64,000 nt of DNA, from contig NZ_JABYQT010000009.1 in assembly GCF_020075495.1 (NCBI RefSeq), positions 1 to 64,000 on the forward strand. The letters run 5' to 3'. This stretch comes from Vreelandella aquamarina (GTDB taxonomy: Bacteria; Pseudomonadota; Gammaproteobacteria; Pseudomonadales; Halomonadaceae). Below the pieces are notes generated by a model that was not told the origin of the DNA, did not search any database, and was given only the letters and a program-made list of their open reading frames with translations. A program made the position numbers and the translations under genes. Below are positions 53,856 to 64,000 of the stretch, piece after piece. The stretch's first letter is position 1; each line of letters begins with the position of its first letter.

Positions 53856-55853
53856 GTGTCTCAACACCACCCTCTATTGCAATCGTTCGGTGTCTTGCTG
53901 GTACTGGATGCCGATAGCCGCCGTATTCAGGCGGCCAGCACCAATCTCGACAGGCTGGTTGGCCATGATGCCTCCTCGTCCCCGTTAACGCCTGAGCAAC
54001 TGCTCGGCAAACGTCTGGTTCAACAAGTGCGGCGCGAGCTGCAGGGCCAGGCGCGGCTGGCAGCACCACTGGTCTTCAGGCGAGGGGCGAACACCTCGCG
54101 CTTTCAGCTGCGCGCCTTTAGAAGTGGCGAGCAGGTCATCATGGAGATCGAACCGTTCCAGGTGAGCGGGCAGCATCGCCTGCTGGGCGCCTTGCAGGAA
54201 CATCTTTCACGTCTGGCGGAGATGACGCATCAAGAAGAGGTGCTCGCTTTTCTCGTCACCACCGTTCGCAAGCTGACCGGCTTTGCACATGTAGGGGTCT
54301 GCCAGTTCGATCCGGATTGGCACGGGCATATCGTGGCTGAAGCCAAGGCGGACGACGAGTTCTCCGTCGTGGGCCAGCGTCTGGCGGCCTGCAATTTTTC
54401 CGCCGCGCTGCGGCGTGCCTACGTGCGCCATCCCGTGCGTTACATTCAAGATGCCCAGGCCCCCCTGGAGCGACTGATGCCCGACCTTCCGGTTGACCTG
54501 TGCGCCAGTGTCCTGCGCGCCCCTACGCCCGAGCGCCAGCGTTATCTGGAGCGGTTGGGCGTACGCGGTATGCTCAACGTCTCCATGGTCTGCGAAGCCG
54601 GGCTGTGGGGCGTGATGTTCTGTCACGCGACCGCCGCGCACGAGGTGGCGGCTTCGGTGCGCGATGCGGTGCACATTCTGGTACAGGTCGCCACCAAGCG
54701 GCTTTCCCTGCTGCGCGCCCGACATGAAGCGCGTTATCTGAAACGCGTCCAGGATAGTCTGGGGTCAGTCGTCAGCGCGACGCACGGGCCGCGCAGCCCC
54801 GAGCAGCTTCTGCATGACAAGGCCCCCATCTGGATGGATCTGTTTCGCGCCCGTGGCGTGGCCTTGTGGCTTGGTGGCGTGGTCTACCAGGCAGGCCGGG
54901 CACCGACGCCAGAGGTCATCCGTCAGTTCGTCATGCGCTTGCACAAGGCCCACCCCCATAACGGTCCCTGGTGTACGCGCAACACGGCCAGGCACCCGTT
55001 GACCAGCTCGCTTGCCATGTCAGAGCAGGCTGGCGTGCTGGCGGTTCCCCTGCCCATGAATAGTACCCAGCGCGCCTGGCTACTGCTCTTTCGCCCCGCG
55101 CAAGACGAGGCGCCCTACTGGTCTATGCGCCCCGTCAAGGCAGCCATGCCTTCGTTGAGCGTCATGCTGGGGAGATCTCGCTACGAGAAGGTGGTGGGCT
55201 GTAGCGAAGCATGGCAGCGCGTCGAGCGGCTGGCGGCGATGAACCTGGGCAACGACCTGACCCTGGCCATTTCGAGCTACGAGATCAGCATGCTCAATAT
55301 GCATCTTGAGCGTGAGCGCAAGGCGCTGGCCGCCGCCAATCAACGCCTCGAGCAGCTGGCGCATTTCGACCCGCTGACGCAGATATGGAATCGCTATCGT
55401 ATCGAGCAGGCCATCGATAACGAGCTGGTCGCCGCCAAGCGATACGGCGCCGAATTTGCACTACTCATGTTCGATGTCGACCATTTCAAGGCGATCAATG
55501 ATACCTACGGCCACAGTCTGGGAGATGAGGTGCTGGTAGCGCTGGCCCGGCAGGTGGAGGGCTCGCTGCGTGGCTGCGACTATTTCGGTCGCTGGGGCGG
55601 CGAGGAGTTCGTGATATTGGCCTCCCATTCCGATATTCAGGCGGCAGCCGGCCTGGCCGAACGACTGCGCGAGCTGTTGATGACGCTTCGCCTGCCAGGG
55701 CTCGAGCAACCGGTAACGGTGAGTATCGGCGTGGTGGCCTGGCAGGCTGAAGACAGCTGCAAGACGCTCATTGCTCGCGCCGATGCGGCCATGTACCAGG
55801 CCAAGCGCAAGGGACGAAACCGGGTCGAAGTGGCCGCTGGCGAAGTGGCCTGA
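53856..55853 (+). CDS. Phytochrome-derived diguanylate cyclase lacking chromophore residues
   Basis: A 665-residue cytoplasmic protein with bacteriophytochrome order PAS2-GAF-PHY-GGDEF. PAS2 is LLQSFGVLLVLDADSRRIQA; GAF has LRRAYVRHPVRYIQDAQAPL and RYLERLGVRGMLNVSMVC, aligning with the phytochrome LYLRNPVRLI and YLRNMGVRASMSIS segments; PHY has RARGVALWLGGVVYQAG. Key pigment contacts are absent: no cysteine before PAS2, PASDIP is AACNFS (177-182), the SPIH histidine is replaced (TPER, 224-227), CHH is CHA (256-258) and the tongue PRxSF is GRSRY (439-443). The cyclase is intact: GGEEF 581-585 with I-site RGCD 572-575. Start is GTG 53856; an in-frame stop lies just upstream. Confidence 0.85.
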   Translation: MSQHHPLLQSFGVLLVLDADSRRIQAASTNLDRLVGHDASSSPLTPEQLLGKRLVQQVRRELQGQARLAAPLVFRRGANTSRFQLRAFRSGEQVIMEIEPFQVSGQHRLLGALQEHLSRLAEMTHQEEVLAFLVTTVRKLTGFAHVGVCQFDPDWHGHIVAEAKADDEFSVVGQRLAACNFSAALRRAYVRHPVRYIQDAQAPLERLMPDLPVDLCASVLRAPTPERQRYLERLGVRGMLNVSMVCEAGLWGVMFCHATAAHEVAASVRDAVHILVQVATKRLSLLRARHEARYLKRVQDSLGSVVSATHGPRSPEQLLHDKAPIWMDLFRARGVALWLGGVVYQAGRAPTPEVIRQFVMRLHKAHPHNGPWCTRNTARHPLTSSLAMSEQAGVLAVPLPMNSTQRAWLLLFRPAQDEAPYWSMRPVKAAMPSLSVMLGRSRYEKVVGCSEAWQRVERLAAMNLGNDLTLAISSYEISMLNMHLERERKALAAANQRLEQLAHFDPLTQIWNRYRIEQAIDNELVAAKRYGAEFALLMFDVDHFKAINDTYGHSLGDEVLVALARQVEGSLRGCDYFGRWGGEEFVILASHSDIQAAAGLAERLRELLMTLRLPGLEQPVTVSIGVVAWQAEDSCKTLIARADAAMYQAKRKGRNRVEVAAGEVA

Positions 55854-55868
55854 CCGGTGGCGAAAGAG

Positions 55869-56408
55869 CTAGGCCGCTTCGCATAGTGTCTGCATGCGTG
55901 CAATGGCTTCATCGGCTCCTTCGAGCCCGAACGTCATGTACCAGGGCGGCCGTTCGCCCTGATCAAAGCCCAGGAAAAGCTGCTGCCCCTCTTGCATCTG
56001 ATGAATCAACGCTGGCATGTCGGCCAGGTAAAAGTGCACGTAGAACCCGTCATCACCGCGTTCGGTGATGAATTCCGCCATGCTGTCCATCACCGGCTGC
56101 TCGTCGATACGCAGGCGGACGGGCACCAGATTCACCGTACGGCTGCTTGCCTGCTGCTCCTCGAGGGTTACGCGAACTTCAAGCCACGGTAAATCGCACA
56201 CCCCCTGCGTAGCGTTCAGGCTCAGCGTGGCATCGGAGTAGCTCTGGGTTTCGACGGCGCGAAAGTGGTGCTCGCGCCCCAGGCTCAGGATCAGCGATTG
56301 CCACTGGCCGTGGGTTTCGGCTTCCTGGGTGTTGAAGGTGACGCCGGATGCCACGGGCGCGCCCACTAAAAGCGCACTGCTCGCCAAGGCTGTTAAGAGT
56401 GGTTTCAT
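55869..56408 (-). CDS. Small exported protein of unknown function
   Basis: A 179-residue protein with a good signal peptide (MKPLLTALASSALLVGAPVA, cleavage probably after SG or ASG). The mature part has two cysteines (GVCDLPWLEV and MQTLCEAA), able to form a disulfide, and a strand-rich pattern. I recognise no family. Start 56408 is chosen for the signal peptide; the reading frame is open 31 codons further up but that part looks random. It is convergent with the GGDEF gene (15 bases apart) and follows the Crp/Fnr gene after 128 bases. Confidence 0.65.
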   Translation of the reverse strand: MKPLLTALASSALLVGAPVASGVTFNTQEAETHGQWQSLILSLGREHHFRAVETQSYSDATLSLNATQGVCDLPWLEVRVTLEEQQASSRTVNLVPVRLRIDEQPVMDSMAEFITERGDDGFYVHFYLADMPALIHQMQEGQQLFLGFDQGERPPWYMTFGLEGADEAIARMQTLCEAA

Positions 56409-56536
56409 GATCAGTACAGTCAGTTGGGTCGGAATGCACAGATTACAGGGCGCAACGACGCGGCAAAAGCGCCGGGCGATGTTCAGCCCCCGCTGAATCA
56501 ACCAACAGGGGCATCGAGGGGGCGTTGGCCAGCCGA

Positions 56537-57280
56537 TCAGGCGGATACGTCGAACAGGGGGCGAACGCTATCGCTCAGGTAGCAGGCGTCGAACTCACCG
56601 GCTTCGGCAAGCGCCTTCAGGTCGGGGATGGTAACGCTGTGCCGGTCACGAAATACCAGCCCTTCTTCGCTGAGCAGGCTGAAGGTGCGGCTGACATGCA
56701 CCGGGCTCAGCCCCAGGATGTCCGCCAGCTGCTCTTGTGAGAGCGGAAGGCGAAACTTGCCATCAAGGTTGCTGTTCGTCTGGCTCAGGCGCGCATACAT
56801 TTCATACAGGAAGTGCGCGGTCTTCTGGCGCGCGCTGCGCCTTGCCAGGGTGACCAGCCGCTCGGTAATCAGCGCCTGATGGCGGCTACTGATGGCAAAG
56901 ATCACCGAAGTCAGGGTCAGCGACTGGCGAAAAAGCTCCAGAAGGCGCTTGTGAGGAAAGTGGCAGATCACGCCGTCGGTGATCATGCGGACATTCTCCA
57001 GGCGTTCGGCAAAGGCGAACTCACGCAGCCCGATGATGTCGCCGGGCAGGAAGACTTCCAGAATCTGCCGGTCGCCGTTTTCGAGGTGCCGATAGGAGTA
57101 GGCCCAGCCGCTTTTCAAGGTGCAGAACTCATTGGCTGGCTCGCCCATTCCCCACAGCAAAGAACCGCTCTTTATATCGGTAGGAGATTCTTCCAGGGTA
57201 AGCAGGAGTTCTTTTTCTTCTTTGCTCAACGAACAGTAGTGATTGAAATGGTGAAGGATGCAGCTCTGGTCGGGGCTCAC
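56537..57280 (-). CDS. Crp/Fnr-family transcription regulator
   Basis: A 247-residue regulator: N-terminal cyclic-nucleotide-type beta barrel (GSLLWGMGEPANEFCTLKSG, VFLPGDIIGLREFAFAERLE), dimer helix, and C-terminal winged helix (LSQEQLADILGLSPVHVSRT, FSLLSEEGLV). The Fnr iron-sulfur cysteine cluster is absent (only C7 and C16 near the N-terminus) and the Crp cAMP pocket residues are not evident, so the signal is unknown. GTG start at 57280 with GGAGAAA about 7 bases upstream. Confidence 0.88.
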   Translation of the reverse strand: MSPDQSCILHHFNHYCSLSKEEKELLLTLEESPTDIKSGSLLWGMGEPANEFCTLKSGWAYSYRHLENGDRQILEVFLPGDIIGLREFAFAERLENVRMITDGVICHFPHKRLLELFRQSLTLTSVIFAISSRHQALITERLVTLARRSARQKTAHFLYEMYARLSQTNSNLDGKFRLPLSQEQLADILGLSPVHVSRTFSLLSEEGLVFRDRHSVTIPDLKALAEAGEFDACYLSDSVRPLFDVSA

Positions 57281-57419
57281 AGTGGTTTCTCCATGAGTAT
57301 TGCCTTACACATATCACGTCTTTCGGCTAATTACGACAAGCAATTCAATCGCATACGGCGTTGCCTAGCTACGCTGATAAAGAAGTTGGAACGGCCGGAT
57401 TATTGCACAGTTTTATAAG

Positions 57420-57444
57420 CAGGGTAGGCAAATAGCCTACCCTG
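57420..57444 (-). terminator. Strong hairpin after uvrA
   Basis: A perfect 10-bp inverted repeat, CAGGGTAGGC (57420-57429) and GCCTACCCTG (57435-57444), with a 5-base loop, 10 bases after the uvrA stop. On the minus strand it is followed by CTTATAAAAC, a poor T tract, so it may act as a factor-assisted terminator. It separates uvrA from the Crp/Fnr gene. Confidence 0.7.
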
Positions 57445-57454
57445 TTATCATAAG

Positions 57455-60298
<2,844 letters not shown>

Positions 60299-60328
60299 CA
60301 ACACCTCGACTCGCGCGGCAAAAGAGTA

Positions 60329-60358
60329 ATTATACGTTTGCCATCCCCTATCCGGCAA
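60329..60358 (-). promoter_or_regulatory. Putative sigma-70 promoter of uvrA
   Basis: Minus strand: TTGCCG (60358-60353), 18-base spacer, TATAAT (60334-60329), about 30 bases before the uvrA ATG. I see no CTG-N10-CAG LexA site near it. Confidence 0.6.
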
Positions 60359-60469
60359 AAACGCTTTGTGACAGCTTAACGCAGGACGGCGTTTCCAGCG
60401 TGGTTGCAAACCGCTAGAATGGACGGTTATCCAGGGCCTGTGGCTCTATTCACCATACTCAAGGGCATT

Positions 60470-61846
60470 ATGGGCAAGGTTTCTGCACTGCTACTGGCCA
60501 GTGAGCGTCGTGCCATCAGCGGCCTGGCCGGACTGTATGCGTCCCGCATGCTGGGGCTTTTCATGGTACTGCCGGTGCTGGCGCTATATGCCGATGCGCT
60601 TGACGGCGCCACACCGCTGCTGGTGGGCATTGCCCTGGGCGTCTACGGGCTTACCCAGGCCACGCTGCAGATTCCCTTTGGCCTGTTATCCGACCGTATT
60701 GGTCGCAAGCGGGTGATTGCGCTCGGGCTGATCATCTTTGCCGTGGGCAGCGTGGTGGCGGCCCTTGCCGACTCCATTGGTGGCATCATTGTTGGCCGTG
60801 CGCTGCAGGGCGGCGGGGCGGTGGCGGCCGCCATCATGGCGCTGCTGGCCGATCAGACCCGAGAGCAGGTGCGCACGGCAGCCATGGCAACCATCGGGCT
60901 ATCGATTGGCGTATCGTTTGCCATCGCCATGGTCGTGGGGCCCTGGCTGGCCTCCTGGGCGGGGCTGTCCGGCGTGTTCTGGTTTACTGCACTGCTGACG
61001 CTTCTTGGCCTTCTGGTCCTGTGGCGCTGGGTGCCGCCCGCCCCGCGCAGAGTGCATCATCGTGACGTCGGGCTGGATCGCGAGCAGTTCAAGAACGTGA
61101 TTACGCGGCCGGACCTGTGGCGCCTGGACATATCGATCTTCGCGCTGCATCTGGTGCTCATGGCCATCTTTGTGGCGGTGCCCTTTCGCTTGCAGGAAGC
61201 CGGTATCGCGCTGGCTCACCACGGCCTGGCCTACCTTGCGATCATGGGGCTTTCATTTGTCGCCATGGTGCCGCTGATGATCGTGGCCGAGAAAAAGCAG
61301 CAGATCAAGGTGGTGTGCCTGCTGGCCATTGGCGCCATCGGGGTGAGTCTTGCCGGGCTGGGTCTGCCATTTTCCGAAGGGCGCTGGCTGTTTGTCGGCC
61401 TGTTCGTGTTTTTCACCGGTTTCAATCTTCTGGAGGCCACGCTGCCTTCGATGCTCAGCAAGCTCGCCCCGGCAGGCGCCAAGGGCACCGCCATGGGGGT
61501 GTACTCCACCAGCCAGTTCATGGGTGCGTTTCTGGGGGGCACCCTGGGCGGTCTGCTGGCCGATACGTGGGGGCTTGATGCCGTGTTTATCGGCTGTGCG
61601 ATTCTGGTCCTGCTATGGTGGTTGGCGATGTGGCGGATGCCGTCCCCGCCGCCGCTCTCGAGCGAAGTGGTCGCACTCGATGATACGCCACCTGATATGC
61701 TGGATTTACTGCTTGAGCGCCTGGCGGATGTAGTAGGCGTCGAGGATGTGATGGTGGTGCCCGAAGAGCGTCTGGTCTACTTGAAGGTCAATCGTCAGCA
61801 GCTTGACCGAGAGGCGCTGACACGGTTGATTCCTCCGAAATCGTGA
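60470..61846 (+). CDS. YajR-like MFS transporter
   Basis: A 458-residue major facilitator with twelve predicted transmembrane helices and the family loop motif GLLSDRIGRKRVIALGL (after TM2). The last ~65 residues (VVALDDTPPDMLDLLLERLA, VEDVMVVPEERLVYLKVN) are a small ferredoxin-like domain as in the YAM domain of E. coli YajR; total length agrees (456). The substrate is unknown. Start ATG 60470 follows AAGGG by 4 bases; the frame is open 22 codons upstream. Divergent from uvrA. Confidence 0.85.
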   Translation: MGKVSALLLASERRAISGLAGLYASRMLGLFMVLPVLALYADALDGATPLLVGIALGVYGLTQATLQIPFGLLSDRIGRKRVIALGLIIFAVGSVVAALADSIGGIIVGRALQGGGAVAAAIMALLADQTREQVRTAAMATIGLSIGVSFAIAMVVGPWLASWAGLSGVFWFTALLTLLGLLVLWRWVPPAPRRVHHRDVGLDREQFKNVITRPDLWRLDISIFALHLVLMAIFVAVPFRLQEAGIALAHHGLAYLAIMGLSFVAMVPLMIVAEKKQQIKVVCLLAIGAIGVSLAGLGLPFSEGRWLFVGLFVFFTGFNLLEATLPSMLSKLAPAGAKGTAMGVYSTSQFMGAFLGGTLGGLLADTWGLDAVFIGCAILVLLWWLAMWRMPSPPPLSSEVVALDDTPPDMLDLLLERLADVVGVEDVMVVPEERLVYLKVNRQQLDREALTRLIPPKS

Positions 61847-61941
61847 GGCGGCTGATTGTCAGTCGCCAAGGATAGTGGCATCGGCGATTCGCGTTGCGCG
61901 CAGATGTCTACCCATACGTCAGTTAAATGAAGGAGCGCCTT

Positions 61942-62592
61942 ATGGCTCGCGGTATCAATAAAGTGATCTTGATCGGCAATCTGGGGCAGGACCCCGAGGT
62001 GCGCTTTACCCCAAGCGGTACGGCGGTTGCCAACCTCAATCTGGCCACTTCCGACACCTGGATGGACCGTCAGAGCGGCCAGCGTCAGGAGCGTACCGAA
62101 TGGCACCGTGTGGTGCTGTTCAACAAGACGGCTGAAATTGCCCAGCAGTACCTGAAAAAAGGCTCCAAGGTGTATATCGAAGGCCGCCTGCAGACGCGTA
62201 AATGGCAGGACCAGAACGGTCAGGATCGCTACAGCACGGAAATCGTTGCCAACGACATGCAGATGCTCGACGGCCGCGGCGGCGACTTCCAGGGCGGTGG
62301 CGCACCGCAGAACGGCTACGGCAACGGTGGCGGCTATGCGCAGCAGAATGGCGCACCTCAGGGTAACCACTACGGCGGTCAGGGGTACCAGAATCAAGGT
62401 CATCAGAACCAGGGCCATCAGAATCAGGGGGCGCCGCAGCAGGGCAACCCCTCTCAGGGTGGCCAGCCTGCGCCACGTCCCCAGCCAGCACCCCAGCAGG
62501 GCGGTGCTCCGCAGCAAGGCCAGCAGAACAACAACTTCGGCGCGCCGGACCCGGGCAGCTTCGACGATTTCGACGACGAGATCCCGTTCTGA
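61942..62592 (+). CDS. ssb: Single-stranded DNA-binding protein SSB
   Basis: A 216-residue SSB: OB fold in residues 1-~110 ([60 protein letters not shown]), a Gly/Gln-rich linker with a HQNQG tandem (about residues 153-164), and the acidic tip DDFDDEIPF that recruits repair and replication partners. Start 61942 has GAAGGAG upstream. Longer linker than E. coli SSB (178). Confidence 0.97.
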   Translation: MARGINKVILIGNLGQDPEVRFTPSGTAVANLNLATSDTWMDRQSGQRQERTEWHRVVLFNKTAEIAQQYLKKGSKVYIEGRLQTRKWQDQNGQDRYSTEIVANDMQMLDGRGGDFQGGGAPQNGYGNGGGYAQQNGAPQGNHYGGQGYQNQGHQNQGHQNQGAPQQGNPSQGGQPAPRPQPAPQQGGAPQQGQQNNNFGAPDPGSFDDFDDEIPF

Positions 62593-62682
62593 CGTCGGTC
62601 AAGTGCGTAGCGGTGGTGGCCTGCGTTCGGTGGTAAGACACGTTGGCTGGTAAGGGACGTTGGTTGAGGGAGAGGGTCTGTC

Positions 62683-63573
62683 TTGAAGCTGCTGATACTG
62701 GATGCAGGGCACTGCTTGAGCCTGGCGCTGGCGCGAGAAGTTAACCGTCGTACGGATACCGAGCTTGTGATCGAGCAAGGGGTAGTGGTGAGTGCTGCTC
62801 AATTGCAGAAGCTTGCGCCGGATGCGGTGATCATACCGCCGCTGGCGCAGCCGCTCGACATGACGCCCGCGGTGGTGGGAGCGCACGCGGACGCGGTGGA
62901 TGGCTGCCTAGAGGCTTGCCTTGCACAAGGCATTCCGCTGGTGTGGTGCGTCTCGGACCAGCTCTACGAAGAGGGGTTCGACGAGCCCATCGATGAGCAT
63001 GTAGTGCCTACCCCGCGGGACGAATGTTTGCGTCGGCTGGTCACCATCGGCGACCGGATCCGCGCAGAGTATCACCGCCACCTGATCGTGCGTCTGGGCC
63101 CGCTGTTTGCGCTTGAAGGCAGCCACGCCTGGCTTAGCGACATCATCGATACCCTGATGCGCGGGGAAAACGTGCGGGCGGCGGAAGACGTCGTGTTCTG
63201 CCCGACCTCGGTCGATGCAGTGGCCATGGCGCTGGTGGGCATGCTTCAGCAGCAGGCGAGCGGCGCCAACGCCTGGGGCGCCTATCATCTGGCGGGCACC
63301 GAGCCGGTCAGTGCGTTCACGTTTACCTCCATGGTGCGCACTCAGCTGGCGACCCACCTGGAGGGGCGTGGCGAGCAGGTCGAGCTTGGCGATGTGACCG
63401 CGCTGAACCATCATCACGATGCCAAGCTGCGGCGTGTCTTGAACTGCCGCCGCGTGCTGGAGGTGTTTGGCGTGCATCAAAAACCGTGGCGCCTGGAAGT
63501 CGGCCGCATGCTGGACGCCTGGTGCCTGACGCGTGATGACCAGCAGGATGCCAGTACAGGAGAGTCCGTTTGA
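62683..63573 (+). CDS. RmlD-like protein with degenerate active site
   Basis: A 296-residue protein resembling dTDP-4-dehydrorhamnose reductase (RmlD) and extended SDRs: LVWCVSDQLYEEGFDEPIDE corresponds to the STDYVFDG...E.D region, LIVRLGPLFA to the IIRTSWLYG strand, and CPTSVDAVAMALVGMLQ to the PTyt-dlA segment. But the Rossmann glycines (GANGQLG) are DAGHCLS and the YxxxK pair is missing (TPRDECLRRL), so catalysis is doubtful. Start is a TTG at 62683 after AGGGAGAGGG. It is coupled to the acyltransferase gene (TTGA overlap). Confidence 0.7.
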   Translation: MKLLILDAGHCLSLALAREVNRRTDTELVIEQGVVVSAAQLQKLAPDAVIIPPLAQPLDMTPAVVGAHADAVDGCLEACLAQGIPLVWCVSDQLYEEGFDEPIDEHVVPTPRDECLRRLVTIGDRIRAEYHRHLIVRLGPLFALEGSHAWLSDIIDTLMRGENVRAAEDVVFCPTSVDAVAMALVGMLQQQASGANAWGAYHLAGTEPVSAFTFTSMVRTQLATHLEGRGEQVELGDVTALNHHHDAKLRRVLNCRRVLEVFGVHQKPWRLEVGRMLDAWCLTRDDQQDASTGESV

Positions 63574-64000
63574 TCAATGTGGTTCGCAGCCTGGTATTTT
63601 ACGCCGGGTATTTCTTCGCCATGCTGATTAGTGGCGTGCTGTTTCTACCCATTGCACCGTTTTTACCCCTGGCCGGCCGCTATCGGCTGCTCAATCTGTA
63701 TAACCACTTCCTGATGGCCTGGTTCCGGATTGCCTGTGGCGTGCGCTACGATATTCAGGGGCGTGAGCGCATTCCTGAAGGTCCCTGCGTCATTCAGGCC
63801 AATCATCAGTGCGAGTGGGAGACGGTATTCTTGCAGGTGATGAAGCCACCGGTATGCACCGTGCTCAAACGTGAGCTGCTGCGTATCCCGATCTTTGGCT
63901 GGGGGCTGCGTTTGCTGCGCCCGATCAGCCTGGATCGCTCCAAGCCCGCCCGGGCGCTCAAGCAGGTGTTGAGCCAAGGCGTGGCGCGGCTGGAAACGGG
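63570..64000 (+). CDS. plsC: 1-acylglycerol-3-phosphate acyltransferase, 5' part
   Basis: An open frame running off the window end (143 codons seen). It begins at TTG 63570, overlapping the previous stop, with CAGGAGAG upstream; ATG codons nearby do not fit. An N-terminal membrane segment (FYAGYFFAMLISGVLFLPI) precedes the acyltransferase motif region IQANHQCEWETVFLQ, where HxxxxE replaces the usual HxxxxD as in many gammaproteobacterial relatives, and VLKRELLRIPIFGWGLRLLR then PISLDRSK. It transfers an acyl chain to lysophosphatidic acid in the inner membrane. Confidence 0.85.
   Translation, partial: MINVVRSLVFYAGYFFAMLISGVLFLPIAPFLPLAGRYRLLNLYNHFLMAWFRIACGVRYDIQGRERIPEGPCVIQANHQCEWETVFLQVMKPPVCTVLKRELLRIPIFGWGLRLLRPISLDRSKPARALKQVLSQGVARLET

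Noticed and set aside
60299..60469. LexA (SOS) box between uvrA and the MFS gene
   Set aside because: No CTG-N10-CAG palindrome is visible near the putative uvrA promoter.

Overview
The window is a chromosomal piece from a motile gammaproteobacterium, most probably a halophile of the Halomonas family (Halomonadaceae). This rests on the gene order, protein similarity recalled from known families, a GC-rich coding style, and a proton-type plus a PomA-like stator pair; no database search was possible. It opens with the 3' end of a 5S rRNA gene and its terminator, is then an almost unbroken flagellum/chemotaxis island (about 1-54 kb), and closes with a housekeeping block (a small exported protein, a Crp/Fnr regulator, uvrA, an MFS transporter, ssb, an RmlD-like protein and the start of an acyltransferase gene).

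Layout. 0.2-1.7 kb (minus): a short-chain dehydrogenase, flgN and flgM under a sigma-28 promoter. 1.8-2.5 kb (minus): flgA. 2.7-13.8 kb (plus): flgBCDEFGHIJ, then flgKL behind its own sigma-28 promoter. 13.8-25.2 kb (minus): fliF-G-H-I-J-K-L-M-N-O-P-Q-R, read from 25.2 down to 13.8 kb. 25.4 kb: fliE (plus). 25.8 kb: flaG (minus, sigma-28 promoter). 26.5-28.2 kb: a YcgR/PilZ-HD-GYP fusion. 28.4-30.7 kb: fliS, fliT, a second FliK-like protein and an FlhB C-domain protein. 30.8-31.7 kb: the master regulator genes flhDC. 31.9-44.9 kb: motAB, cheA, cheW, two chemoreceptors, cheR, cheB, a third chemoreceptor, cheY and cheZ. 45.1-52.3 kb: flhB, flhA, flhF, an FlhG-like gene without a P-loop, flhE and fliA. 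52.3-55.9 kb: a second stator pair and a phytochrome-derived GGDEF protein. The flagellin gene fliC and the cap gene fliD are absent and must lie elsewhere.

How it works together. FlhDC presumably turns on the hook-basal-body and export genes. FliA (sigma-28), held by FlgM until the hook is finished, then fires the late genes. Four very good sigma-28 promoters (8-bp -35, 11-bp spacer, 8-bp -10) precede flgM, flgK, flaG and fliS. Chemotaxis output passes from CheA/CheW and three receptors, all ending in a WEAF-type tail for CheR, to CheY and the FliM/FliN switch, with CheZ as phosphatase.

The less ordinary parts are: (1) an FlhF with a C-terminal extension of about 335 residues, followed by an FlhG-like protein that keeps the FlhF-activating DQAxxLR helix but has no ATPase P-loop; (2) a phytochrome-type PAS-GAF-PHY-GGDEF protein that has lost the chromophore-contact residues while keeping an intact GGEEF and I-site, directly behind the second stator; (3) a FliN with three copies of the N-terminal switch motif where one is usual; (4) a flagellar-brake-like PilZ protein fused to an HD-GYP domain missing its HH metal ligands; (5) a large AT-rich coiled-coil insertion in the hook protein FlgE; (6) a FliK2/FlhB2 pair just upstream of flhDC.
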